Source: Apostichopus japonicus (taxonomy: Eukaryota; Echinodermata; Holothuroidea; Aspidochirotida; Stichopodidae). From it: a DNA stretch of 64,000 nucleotides. The stretch's first letter is position 1. Every line of letters begins with the position of its first letter. The DNA lies in contig NC_092581.1 in NCBI RefSeq assembly GCF_037975245.1, forward strand, positions 14,898,303-14,962,302. Direction: 5' to 3'. The notes below the pieces were generated by a model. That model worked only from the letters and a program-made list of their open reading frames with translations. It did not search any database and had not been told where the DNA came from. The translations under genes were made by a program, and so were the position numbers. Below are positions 14,320-39,200 of the stretch, piece after piece.

Positions 14320-14425
14320 ATACGAGCAAAGGTTTTGGACAGAAGTTCTCACATTCAGTAGACTCTACGATTTAAAGATTGATATCATGGTGAAGTCACC
14401 AAATATCGGAGGAACTCAACTTTGA
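14320..14425 (+). CDS. Possible alternative 3' exon of the GPCR
   Basis: A strong acceptor (cactctttttttcag) is followed by an open stretch reading YEQRFWTEVLTFSRLYDLK and ending in TGA after 35 codons. It needs two bases from the previous exon, exactly what the 9689-9807 exon leaves, so it could replace 11796-12006 as the tail. A possible AATAAA lies at about 14826. No family motif supports it; it could be an unrelated terminal exon or chance. Confidence 0.3.
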
Positions 14426-16780
14426 AGCAACATTTAACTTGTGTAAGAAAATAGATCGTCAAAATGCATTGTGTATGTAGAATATTTTACTGTGCGGATA
14501 TGAAAGTTTCCCTTTCGGTAAAACGAAATTTTGCGTCACCTATATCGGAACGATATATTTATAGTTGTCAAATAAACAAACAAACATTCACTAAACAGAG
14601 TTGCTGGCACACGCTTAACTTATATTGTTTGTCGAGAATGGAAGATGATCCCTATGGAAATCCGAACTGCTACGTGTGCAGCCTAAGTTTTAATTATTAG
14701 TCTGTCTGTTGGTTTGTTTAATTTCTGAGCATCGGTCGAATGAATCTCTAATAATTATAATGGTTAACTTTAGATTATCTGTGCTTTAATTAGGTATAGA
14801 GAAATGTTCAGCCACACGGCTGGAAAATAAACTCTGAAGTCTTTCCCTGGAGTGACTGATACTGCATTAGAAATTGACTCTCTAAATTTCTTCCATTTTG
14901 TCGTTGAGTAGTTGAATGATTCGTTATTGTCTTTTCATATTGTGTATTCTCCTGATATTAAATCCGTGATTCTGGTCAGTTATTGTAAGCGAGATAGCGA
15001 GAATGAATCTATATCACGTGTGGCGGTATTCGACTTCCCCGTGTGTTCACATGCGTATACGTTTTACCATCTGGTAACGATCTGTTTGTAATATCCGCAA
15101 CTGATCGCGTACGGATAATCATAAGTACACAGATATCTCTTATAACCCTTTACGCTGTGTTTGATGTGAACACAGTGTAACAAATATTTGCAATACATCA
15201 CATTTAAAGCAGATGGTTGTGGATATCATCACCTGAATTATGTCGTGAAACATTTTCACAAGAGATTCTGTAAATATTATAATAATGGATGAACAGGCTC
15301 ACAGGAGAGGATCCTATCCGTCAATGTGTCTCAATAGACGACCCACTGGTCAAATCCAGCTTGCAAAAGATTTCAATCCGGCCGTTGAAACACGTACGCT
15401 CTACCGTTATACAAACCCTTTCGACTTGAACATTTACTGACTTACCCTTGACATTGTATATCTAGGTATAATATGTATTAGTATAAACGTTTGATTATTT
15501 ATCTGGCTCTTTGCTCCAAATATTTTCTGCTTTGACCTTGTTATAAACTTAAAGAAGAACCCAAGTTTATAATTTCTTTTGAAGCTCAAAAGAGATATAT
15601 TTCTCATGGTGTTCTTAGGCAATAACTTAAATAGTAATGACTAAGTTATGTTTATGTGATTATATATAAACAGATAATTGTACCATAATGTTGAACTTTG
15701 ATATAAAGGCTTACCGGATCCTGCAGCTGTATAGAATACCCTGTTACCGTGTTTCGTATTTTATTGAGTATTTTAAGTACCATGTACTTCGATCTCTGAT
15801 TGGTGGAAAGTGCAGTTTGCCTGACTCTAGAGATCAAACGCGACGCTAACCAACTCGAAATCATTTGTGATTCCTAAAGCCGGATCTCGAAAGAGATACT
15901 TTGAACAGACTTTATGTTTATGAAATGGAGGTAAACGACAAAGGCAAATGAATATATATATATATAATTGAAATTGTAGTGATTTGGAAAATCCAGAACT
16001 GTGAAAACACTTGCAGCCTCCACCGGGATGCGAACCCGGGCCTCCCGCCTTATATGCGGACACCTATACAAACAACAAATAATAGACCTAAAGTATGCTC
16101 TCCCTTTGGTAGGGACTGACTATTGAGCTGGTAAATAGTCAGTAAAACCAACACAAATATCAACTTCATTATATGGGAAACCACTACAAACAATTAACAC
16201 AAAATCCAACTAGAGTAACCCAGCTAGAGTAAACTTATATTAATTCATAGAGCACGCATCGCATAGTCGGACACTTTCCAGAACTAGATTGAATCTCTCT
16301 GTCATCATACAGAATATTATATACCCTCTCTTTAATATTAGTTACGGTAAACTTCACACGGCATTAATAGATAAGTGTTTCTGCTCTAAAAGATCTGTTT
16401 GGGGGGTTTATGAATAATGGAAAATTGTCTTGATTAATGTAAAGAAATGGAGTTCCTGAGTTTCAAAATAATGATGAACAGTTTACAGGCTTAAACGATA
16501 TAACTATGAAAACTTCTTGAGCAAAAATCGTTTAGATTTCACTTAAATTTATTCCTTTTTGTCTTGAAAGCGATAAGTGTCAATAGAGTCATCCGTTTCA
16601 TTTATTAAATGTACTATTATTTTGATGGGAGTTGCAGCTATTGCCGTGATACCCAATGCTTATTAGAGTGATTAGGATAATCTTGATCATATAGGTGTCC
16701 GTAGACTTGTGAACGTCATGTAAGTTAACGTAAACATAAACTTAAATGTCGAAAAAGAACCCGCAGGATGCGAAGAGGAT
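14426..16780. other. Non-coding stretch
   Basis: Apart from a possible poly(A) signal near 14826 and the SINE-like relic at 15925-16080, I see no gene. Short frames lack family motifs. Confidence 0.4.
15925..16080 (-). mobile_element. tRNA-derived SINE relic
   Basis: On the - strand, GGTTCGCATCC (16036-16026) fits a pol III B box, preceded by GGCGGGAGGCCCG, as in tRNA-derived SINE heads. A clear A box and a full tRNA fold are not seen, so this is not a functional tRNA. The tail (AATGGAGGTAAACGACAAAG, then (TA)n) recurs in inverse orientation at 28838-28865. Confidence 0.5.
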
Positions 16781-17133
16781 CGGTGAAATCGACAACCGAT
16801 TCACACGGAGATTACAGTAACTACTGTAACTTCTGTAAATCTTAAATGTTATACCATGGTAAAAACTGGATCGTGCTGATAAATATGATAAATCGGTAGC
16901 ATGTGCTATTATGATTACAGTAAGAACTGAGGATATGTGTAATCCCCAAAAATGCATCTGTGCATTTGTTGGGTTACACATATCCCCAGTTCAGATTACA
17001 GTAAGAACTTCTTACTGTAATCCTAATAGCACATGCTACTGATTTATAGCACGATCCAGCTTTTACTTTGGTACAAACTTTAAGATTTACAGTAGTGACC
17101 GTGTTCTCGTGTGTATCGGGTGAAATCGACCAG
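16781..17133. mobile_element. Long foldback element, copy 2
   Basis: Shares both arms with the element at 9140-9447 (GGTAGCATGTGCTATTATGA left, TCCTAATAGCACATGCTACT right). It is bounded by the inverted repeat GGTGAAATCGAC / GGGTGAAATCGAC, the latter in direct rather than strictly inverted arrangement. The extra segment near 17000 suggests a small internal duplication. Confidence 0.7.
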
Positions 17134-17921
17134 ACGCGTGCTAGGTGGCGTGTTTGAATCCTTGCCTATGGTCGGACAGTCTAATTACTCGTTGTGAGCG
17201 AGCCTCTGTCTACTGCATACGCGGCCTCATGACGCGCTATTCGCCTTATATTTAAGGTACGGATGCATTTAAGAGACATAATATTTTCTATTAAAATAGA
17301 TGAGTTTTTAACTAGCGCCATCTTTTTTATCATGACGTTTCAATATTATCTTCTTCCGTAGGTTGGCCGCTTAGCTTAATTGAAGGCATTTAATATATTG
17401 TTAGCCAAGCTAAAGAAATAAGCCTGTCACGGGGATGCACAGGGGTCTCCATGATCCTTTTTAAATTACATTAATCGACATAGATACGCTTGTGAAATAA
17501 CATACACTAGGGAACAACCCAACCTCAACCCCCCCCCCCCCGGCCCCGAACCCAGAAAAGAGAGACATTATTGTCGTTCAATATTTAATAGTTCAAACTT
17601 TATAGCCTGCTGTACGATTAAGGACTTTTCTAGTTATTCATAGAATGGCGTAACACTGATATTCCTGTATAACTTCTTTCACAATAGTTTAATTTGAACA
17701 GCGAAACACTCTGTCTATCATTTTAATCAATTGGCATAGGATGTTTTCAATTTTGCTAACTGTGCAGTCGACCTGTTGTTGCGAACTTTAAAGATCTAAC
17801 CTTCGTATTTGACAGAATGTTACAAAGCTCTGTCTGTAATTGTATTACAGCTGCAAGTCAATAGGCTTACAGTCTCAATGAACAATGAATGTAGATGCTG
17901 CTACTGGTATGTAACTTGGCC

Positions 17922-18400
17922 CAGTGGCGTAGCCAGAGGGGGGCCAGGGGGCAACGCCCCCCCCCCCCCAATCTGCTTTGTGCTACATTCTTGCCCCCCC
18001 CCCCCAATGAAATCCAGTGATGTATTCAAAATACTTCTTTTTACATTTTTCTAATCACAAGTATTCATACCTCAGGTCTCATGTTCATATTATAAGGTCA
18101 GAACTTGGTAATCAGACCGAGATATTACACATTTTAGGCCTTCATCATACCCACATACGGAGACCGTTGATCATTGTCGTCCTAAAGAATAAGCGCCGAT
18201 AATTTTGCCGGTTGTATAACCATTACAAACTAGCGCTAGCAACCCATGTGCATTTTCAGCGACCAATGATGCCACTTTGTGCAGACAAAGTGCCCATAAT
18301 TACATATATTTCTTGGTAATTCCTACCATCAACAATCACGCGGTTGCCCCCTTAAGAAAAATCTTGCCCCCCTAACAATAGAATGCTGGCAACGCCACTG
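17922..18400. mobile_element. hAT-like MITE, 479 bp
   Basis: Ends CAGTGGCGTAGCCAG and CTGGCAACGCCACTG are imperfect inverted repeats. A perfect 8-bp duplication ACTTGGCC flanks it (17914-17921 and 18401-18408). Runs of C occur inside. Too short to encode a transposase. Confidence 0.85.
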
Positions 18401-18408
18401 ACTTGGCC

Positions 18409-20956
18409 CAGCTTATGGCCAACACGTAATGAACTCGAAACCCATTATATAGTTAGACTGGTATTGAATTGCCTGCCATCTTTATAGCTAAAGCTGGTGG
18501 TTGATGTTTACGACAAGGATGAAAAAATCCATCTCCTGTCATATTTTTGTATAGTGTTCAGATGTGTAGGATCGGAGATTTTCGCTATGAGTGCTCCATA
18601 ACTCACACTGAAAATTCTATACGTTAAAATGGCTTTCAATATCAATATTCATTCTAATGTTGGATATATGAAAGGAAGGCAACCAACTTGCGCATATACT
18701 TAGTTCTTCTTCTTAAAGGTACTACGCGTTCGATTCCATTCACATTTCATTTGCTTACAATTGCCGTTTATGTTGAATTTGTCGAAATCTGTTACCATAG
18801 AGTAAATGCTAGATAGTCAAGTGATTACTATAGAATTGAAATTTTGAAAAGCTTACACCACACTTTATAATGTTAACACTTTATTATCTTTGGGGCATAA
18901 ATGTTTGCTGATGGGGGAGGGGATTTGTGCTTGTGTAAGAGGAATTATAATTATGCATCATTTTTTTTATTAGCTAAATTGCCGGGCAGTACAGCATTAA
19001 TTATGTAGCATGTGTTCCTAAATTTAAGGCAATTTGGAATAACCCGGCCCCCCATGCCCCATGAATACGACCCACTGGTGTAGACTGCAATGTGTGAAGC
19101 TTTAACAATTCCGTATATATCTATCTACCTTTTTCTCCGGTTCTTGTGATATTGTACTCACAGTTTACCGTGTGTCCATGAGTTAATATAATCAATCTGG
19201 AAATGTTCTTTTGGTTCTGTTACGTAACAAACACGTTGCAAAACAAGGTTTATTTCAGGCTCGAATTAAAATAAAGAAACACTACAATCAGTGAAAAAAT
19301 AAACAGGTCAATCCATATTATAGAAATGGCAAAATGCTTCATAGAAAATGACGAAAAGCTTACAAATGGAATCTCTTAAAAAACAAATTGTACTATTCAA
19401 TAATCGTTATTAAAAACCACATTTAAAAGAAACAAAGGTTAAAAGGATGAGTATACAGACAAGAGTTCTTGCCCGACAAATTACAAAGTTTTCTTAAGCA
19501 AATTGAATTGTTATCGTAAATTGTCGTACATATTTGAAGTCATGCATTTTACTTTCTAATGAATATTTATTACGCGCAATCTTGTTAAAGACATAATCAA
19601 TATTCATATTACTACTTTTTCGTAATGAAGGGTCCTCTCTCCGATCAGCTTCCCCCGTCCCTACCCCAAGACTCATAGCAAAGGTCATCTATATATACGT
19701 GCATACGCAATAGTTTTCAGTAGCTTTATCACGTACACGTTTAACATGGGCTATAGTTTAGCGAGTATTAGCTTCTTTTAGGCTGTCAAAGTTCATCAAA
19801 AATACACAGAGTGACATTGGAATGTTCCATCAATACGTTTCCACATGATCCTACTTTATCTTATAATAGTTATCATTTGTCACTTTATATGACTTAATAT
19901 TGAACATTTATAGGCTACAACGTTCGATCTTTTTACTCAGTCACCATAAATATTCACTAAAATACGATTCTTAGGCGTTCATATATAGTTGCACATTAAT
20001 AACATATGACGTAAGTGTGGGTTCATTTGAATGCATCTTCTTCTGGATAAGGGACTATACACTCACGTTCAATCCTAAACTGTGACAGTAAGGTGCAATG
20101 TCGTCTCTTCGTGTTGTTCATTCAGTCCATATATGAATCGTGCACTAGCCAGTTGGGACAATATCCTAAAGCTAATGCCTCTCTAAACTGTCATCCCATA
20201 TCATGCTTCAAAGCACTTGTATTGACAGTACTAACAGTTCCTAACCTTTGCTCACACTGTTCATACTGACAGTTGGAGTGCTCTGTGAAGTGGGACATGA
20301 CAGTACAGTCTAGACAAAATTGTCCAAACTGCATTTGTGAATCGTGTTTCATATGAAAGGTCATATCATTCTCTTTGCATAACGCACGCTATTTCATCTA
20401 TGCTATAGTGGTAGACAAATAATGTGTATTTACATTATTTTTTTAAATGTCGTTTCTTCATGGTGAATTCATGTGAGGGAAGTGCCAAAATGCAAACCTG
20501 AGGTACCGGTATAGCATTTAGCAAGACATTGTCCAAAACTGTTGATCTTTGCGTTTTAAAAAAAAGTTTGATATTGCTCAAATGAAAAGTACATGTGGTG
20601 GAAACATTTGAACAACAGAGGTAACGTTTGACTATTTTATGACATTACACAGCTCATGAAATGACGGTTCTCGGTGAAGCAAAGACCGAGAACTTGATCG
20701 AAGAGTAATTTGCGCCCACTAAGACTGTGTTACAGAATTCCCGAAGAACTCGCGAAGAAGCCTCAATGGCTTATCAAAGCCGCAAGCTGACCGAAGTCAG
20801 TCTCTTAGATTCATATTTTAACGTCCATGATTATTAATTGTCAATTGTCAACAACTCTGTAACTGGACGACATACATTAATCTTGGAGTGACTCGAACTG
20901 GGGTATTGAATTAGAAAGTATACGGTTTCATGAAGGCATCCAATGGGGTTTGAGTT
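18409..20956. other. SLC22 3' flank / possible 3' UTR
   Basis: Lies downstream of the SLC22 stop codon on the - strand. Contains the MITE copy at 20150-20345 and two candidate poly(A) hexamers for the - strand at 19566-19571 and 19249-19254. No other gene seen. Confidence 0.4.
20150..20345. mobile_element. MITE family copy (CAGTTGGGACAAT ends)
   Basis: Begins ctagCCAGTTGGGACAATAT and ends AATTGTCCAAACTG. Inside is an inverted pair around tgacagtactaacagttcctaacc / ctgttcatactgacag. It shares ends and body with the copy at 29985-30215. It lies in the SLC22 3' region. Confidence 0.6.
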
Positions 20957-32545
<11,589 letters not shown>

Positions 32546-35500
32546 CTGTCAAAAGAAAGGTCGAAATGATATAACATTAACAAGGTGAACATATCAAATT
32601 ACTCTCCTTATTTTCAAACACATCAATATGTTTCCAAACTTTGAATGAAATTTCTAGAAATATTGAGCGTAGAATATAAAAAAAAACAATTTTTCAATAA
32701 TTAAGTAAATAGATTATAACAGAATGGGAATTTTTTCCCCGCCATTCAATGTTTGCAAAAGCCTAAATATAACACTAGGAAATTACGCATATCAGGTGCA
32801 AGAAAAATTATATATGTGAATACTAATTATAACAGGTATATTATAAACTTATTTATATTTCAAAATTGCTTTTTACATATGATTAAATTCTACATAACAT
32901 CTTCGTGAGAAAAAAGACTGAGCGATGAATTGATTTAGAAATGATTTAGAAATTGGTTTTAATAATACAGTTCTTGCGTTATAGTAGCCGGGTTACTTAT
33001 TTTTGAACTATAGGATGCAAATCTTACACTAATTTGTATTTAGGCGTTTACAAAGCCTACCCCGACTCATATGGCTTCAACTGCGTGCTGAATACAGTTA
33101 AAATATGTAGTAGTCTATACACAAATTACGAAAGACATTGACCGTGTTCACGTGGACTTTGACTTTAAACATCCTCATAAAACAAGTCAACATGTGTGGT
33201 ACCACAATTAATTTCTCCATTGACTTACACATTGAACTATACAAGCGGCCCATATGCATGCCAACTCCACGGAAGCATCAACATGATTCATTATGTCAGG
33301 AAGCATGCCAAAAGAATCACTTCATGTTGGGTCCAGTTAGGATTACTTCTCGAATTGAAGGGTTAACCTTTCAGGCGGAAGTACACCAGTGTAATTGGGG
33401 ATATGTTATCAAAACAGAATATTTGATATACACCTACAAACTCATTGTATACTAAGAATAAGGCACTGAGGTAGTTTAGTATCTACCGGCACAGATCAAG
33501 ACAGATTAAAGCGAATCAAGATTAGGTAGGATCATCTCTACTTTGTCTGCAAAATATGCATAACCAAAACCAGAAACGTTCAGCTGTTTGTCCAAATGTG
33601 TGTTTCGTTGTCTCTTTGTTTGTCACATTTATTTACCCTTTGATTAGTAGGCCTACTTTGGTTGTTTATTTCGGGATCATCATATCATATCGGTTTATTT
33701 GGGTTTTCATATTTTCAACGGTATACCTTTGAATAACTTATTTCAGTGACAACAGATCGACACTGCGGAACTAAAGGTTAACAACTCAAGCCGGCGATAA
33801 GAGATAGGGGAAAGGTAGCCTATATCAACCCTTCAGCAAACAGGGAGTTCCTGCCTGCTCCACATATGCTATAGAGAAATGATTAATGGACTGCTAGATG
33901 TTGTCCAAATGTGTGTCGGAATTTAATATCTGTTCTAGGAACCATCAATCATAGTTCAAGATATAGCATCACGATTGACCTCTAGAGTAAGGCAAAATGG
34001 GTCGCCGGCGTAAGACTGGCAGTGTTCGATACGAGTGGCGGGGCCTACAGTGGAGTGACGACTTTCCTTACTGGTTTCGAACCGCTGGACGGGCAGTCGG
34101 TGTCCGTGGGCTGGTTGGTTGGGTTGGGGGGGGGGGGGGTGGGAGTACACAACAGAAATACTGGCAACGTTGACCGTAAACATACAGTTGCGGTTCTCAT
34201 GTTAATGCTTACTAAGCTCGCGAAGTACACAAATATCGCTGAAGCAAGATCTTTTTTATACACACGCTTTATACCTCACAGCTAAATTGCAACCTCACAT
34301 CGACTGAGAAAATAAAATACACACACAACATCGTAATAATGATGAATCGATAAGCGACCGGATTCATTTATAAACGCCAAGACCAATCACATCGAAATCA
34401 TAAGCTCAAGCCGACACACAATCGCTAAACATTTCTCTTACTGACCTTCGAAGCAAATCCTCTATAACAATTCCAAGTAGGCCCAGCCCGCATTGCAAAT
34501 CGCAAGTCTCACATACAAGCAGTGGCGTCGCTAAGGGGTGGCCTGGAGGGGCACGTCCCCTCTCAAAAATCGTGCCCCCACCCCCAGATGCGATTTGTAG
34601 TGTTAAAAAAATACTCAAACAAAAACTTTATTCGCCACAATTAAAATCATCGGACAGACTAAACCCGAACATTCTTGAACATAAAGTTACTTCAAGTTGC
34701 AAAATTTAGCACCAGATTGCATCTAAGGACCCTTAATTAATAAAATAATTCTCAAAGGGGAGGGGACACCCCCTTGGACCCCTCCCCAGGACGGCGTTCA
34801 CAAATAAACATTGTGTGCCCTAATTAAGTGATGTGCTAACCCCCCCTCCCCCGCCCCCTGTGCCTCCTAAGATTGAAATGTCTGGGGAAGACACTGCATA
34901 CGAGCGAGGCCTACAGATAGCCAAAAGCTTAGACAGTTTCCTCTAATCCCAGAACTAAAAGCATTTATTCACAACTTCCCAAGCAAACGTTACTAAAATA
35001 GACGATGAACCAATCTCGATATATATATTTTTCTCTGCAGTGTATAACGTTGAATTCTTAATGATACTCTTGACACAGCCCAACATGTTGGTGCCTCTAC
35101 CCCAATATTGGCCTTGTATATTTGCATATTCTCAAGCGATAAAGCTAACAAACGACATAGTTTATACACATCTTACTCGCATGATTAAAGTAAGTTAAGC
35201 GATTATTTGTTTGTTTTTAATCCATTCACAATGGCAACGTTAAAACTGATTTCTATAGTGTTACCAATAGAACAGGCACCATATTATGTTTCCTTACAAC
35301 GAGTGTTTACAATGTTTTAACATTACCTACCGTACCGTTTTAGAGTGTCCCTTCAAAACACTTTATTCCAACAGAGCAGAATGTTAACTGTTTATGCTGA
35401 GCGTGTGATTACGACTTATGAATGACTTATCAAGCCACTTTGTAAACTTATAGCAAATTGCATATAAGCTATAACATTGAGTTGGCGCCATATCATTTTG

Positions 35501-36299
35501 ATCAAGTTTATAAATTTGTATGGAGTACTTGGGTAGCCATTAGAAATCAATGTTATTCGTAAAACGTCCGTGTCTTTATATATATATGGATGGCGCACAG
35601 TGTTAAAGGGGTACCATGGACATTATAGGCACGGTAGAAGGGTGCTAAGGTTGTGAGGAGACAAGTAAGCGAGGAACAAAGTAAATTGATAAATAATGTT
35701 AGTATTTCAACTGAACCGATTACAAATATAAAAAACAGACAATGCACCATATGCACTAATGAACAACTGGGACTCCTGTAAAAGGATTACCGCGGTGTTT
35801 CTTTCAACCAACGGTATTGTACCAGGGGCTGTGTTATTCCGCCATCGGTACTTTCCGCCATAGAAAATGTGCACTTTGCGCCATGTTACCGCCAAATTGT
35901 ACACGTGTATAGTTAGTTCCATTCTCACATATTTGATTTTGAATGGCAAAAGAAAAAAAGAGAAAAACATGGTTGAGCGCCTGGGGAACTGCCCCCCGAG
36001 GCCCTGCCCATGCCCTCTTTTCGTCCCGTAGGACATGGCGAGGAGTTAGTTCCATTGATACCTTCTAAATAGGTTACACATTGGGTGTTCGCAACAGTTT
36101 AAAACGGCTCTCAGCAGTCTGTCCGTTGGTCTTGTTCCGGTCTCGTGCTCATCCCAGTACCTAGACAGTCTAGCCTGTATATGGATTTGTAAACCTTTTG
36201 CAGTTAGAACCTTGATTCGCAACGCAACACTATAAACACACCTACGTACCTTATTCACAAGTAGCAATTTATAAGCTTGTTTATAAGCTGTTTTAAATG
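32546..36299. other. SLC22 upstream / intergenic
   Basis: Should contain the SLC22 5' UTR exon(s) and promoter, which cannot be picked out by eye. The only clear feature is the hAT-like MITE at 34520-34896. A G run is at 34127-34141. Frames of up to about 110 codons here lack supporting motifs. Confidence 0.4.
34520..34896. mobile_element. hAT-like MITE, 377 bp
   Basis: Starts CAGTGGCGTCGC and ends GAAGACACTG. The flanks are CATACAAG and CATACGAG, an 8-bp duplication with one mismatch. The body has G/C-rich homopolymer blocks like the other copies. The inverted repeats are more diverged than in the sister copies. Confidence 0.7.
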
Positions 36300-39200
36300 A
36301 TCAATCAGAATCTTACACGCAGACAATGATACACGCAGACAATCAGGCACGCGGCCAATGAGACGATGGGACGCACAGATAATCAGTCAATGAGCCTAAG
36401 CCTATGAGACAATGAGACAATCAGCTATAAGCCTAGGAGACAATGAGACAATCAGCCAATGAAACAATTAGCCGATGAGACAAACAACCAATGAGACAAT
36501 CAGCCAATGAGACAACCAGACGATCAGCCAATCAGACAATCAGCCGATCAAACAATCAGCCAATCAGACGCTCAGCCAATCAGCCAATGAGACAATCAGC
36601 CAATGAGACAATCAGCCAATAAAACGCACAGTCAATAAGACAATCAGACCATCGGACAATCAGCCAATAAAACGCACAGTCAATAAGACAATCAGACCAT
36701 CTCACAATCAGCCAATCAAACGCGCACCCAATCAGACGCGCAGATAATCAGACGCGCAGATAATTAGACAGTCAGACAATCAGACGCGCAGACAATCAGA
36801 CGTGCAGACAATCAGACGCGCAGACAATCGGACACGCAGACAATCGGACACGCAGACAATCGGACACGCAGACAATCGGACACGCAGACAATCAGACACG
36901 CAGACAATCAGACACGCAGACAATCAGACACGCAGACTATCAGACACTCATCCATTCATACACGCAGACCATCAGACAAGCAGACACGCAGTCAGTCAGA
37001 CACGCCGTCACAAACAATCAAATAATCAGACATGCAGCCATTCATACGCGCTTCCAGTCAAACAATTATATACGAAGTCGGTCAAACAATCAGACACGCA
37101 GACAATCAGACACGCAGACAATCAGACGAGCAGACAATCAGACACGCAGACAATCAGAGACTCAGACTATCAGACAATTAGACACGCAGACAATCAGAAA
37201 CGCAGACAATCAGACAACAAGACAATCAGACACGCAGACAATCAGACAATCAGACACGCAGACAATCAGACAATCGGACACGCAGACATTCAGACACGCA
37301 GACAATCAGACACGCAGCCAATCAGAGTCGCAGAGTATCAGAGACGCAGAGTTTTAGACCCGCAGACAATCAGACCCGCAGACACGCAGACAATCAGACA
37401 CGCAGACAATCAGACACGCAGACAATCAGACACGCAGACAATCAGACACGCAGACAATCAGACACGCAGACAATCAGACACGCAGACAATCAGACACGCA
37501 GACAATCAGACACGCAGACAATCATACACGCAGACAATCATACACGCAGACAATCAGACACGCAGACAATCAGACACGCAAACAATCAGACACGCAGACA
37601 ATCAGACACGCAGACAATCAGACATGCAGACACGCAGACAGTCAGACACGCAGACAATCAGACACGCAGACAATCAGAGACGCAGACAATCAGAGACGCA
37701 GATCATCAGAGATGCAGAGATACAGAGACACGCAGACAATCAGACACGCAGACAATCAGACACGCAGAAAATCAGACACGCAGACATTCAGACACGCAGA
37801 CAATCAGACAATCAGACAACAAGACACTCAGACACGCAGACAATCAGACACGCAGACAATCAGACACGCATACAATCAGACAATCAGACACGCAGGCAAT
37901 CAGACACGCAGACAATCAGACACGCAGACAATCAGACACGCAGACAATCAGACACGCAGACAATCAGAGACGAAGATCATCAGAGATGCAGAGATACAGA
38001 GACAGGCAGACAATCAGACACGCAGACAATCAGACACGCAGAAAATAAGACACGCAGACATTCAGACACGCAGAAAATCAGACAAGAAGACAAGAAGGCA
38101 ATCACACACGCAGACAATGAGACACGCAGACAAGCAGACACGCATACAATCAGACAATCAGACACGCAGACAATCGGACACGCAGACAATCAGACACGCA
38201 GACAATCAGACACGCAGACAACCAGCCACGAAAACAATCAGACACGCAGACAATCAAGGACACGCAGACAATCAGACACGCAGACAATCAGACACGCAGA
38301 CACGCAGACAATCGGACACGCAGACAATCAGACACGCAGACAATCAGAGACGCAGATCATCAGAGATGCAGAGATACAGAGACACGCAGACAATCAGACC
38401 CGCAGACACGCAGACAATCAGACACGCAGACAATCAGACACGCAGACAAGCAGACACGCAGACAAGCAGACACGCAGACAAGCAGACACGCAGACAATCA
38501 GACACGCAGACAATCAGAGACGCAGATCATCAGAGATGCAGAGATAAAGAGACGCAGACAATCAGACAAGCAGACAATCAGACACGCAGACATTCAGACA
38601 CGCAGACAAGAAGACAAGAAGACACGCAGACAATCAGACACGCAGACAATCAGACACGCAGACAATCAGACACGCAGACAATCAGACACGCAGACAATCA
38701 GACACGCAGACAATCAGACACTCAGACAATCAGACACGCAGACAATCAGACACGCAGACAATCAGACACGCATATAATCAGACAATCACACACGCAGACA
38801 ATCGGACACGCAGACAATCAGACACGCAGACATTCAGACACGCAGACAATCAGACACGCAGACAATATGACACGCAGACAATCAGAAAATCAAACACGCA
38901 GACAATCAGACAATCAGCCAATCAGACACGCAGACAATCAGACATACAGACGCGCAGACAATCAGACACGCAGACAATCAGACGCGCAGACAATCAGACG
39001 CGCAGACAATCAGACGCGCAGATAATCAGACGCGCACACAATCAGACGCGCACACAATCAGACACACAGACAATCAGACGCGCAGACAATCAGACATCAG
39101 AAAATCAGACACGCTGACAATCAGACGCGCAGACAATCAGACAAGTAGACAATCAGACACACAGACATTCAGACATGCAGTCAATCAGACACGCAGACAA

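Noticed and set aside
16010-16075. Possible functional tRNA on the - strand
   Set aside because: Only the B-box half is tRNA-like; the acceptor and D arms do not pair.
33956-34285. GGTTCGAAACC on the - strand near 34080 resembles a pol III B box
   Set aside because: No A box or tRNA fold at the right distance; too weak to call a tRNA or SINE.
36802-38547. 581-codon open frame
   Set aside because: Entirely satellite repeat; the open frame follows from the unit composition.
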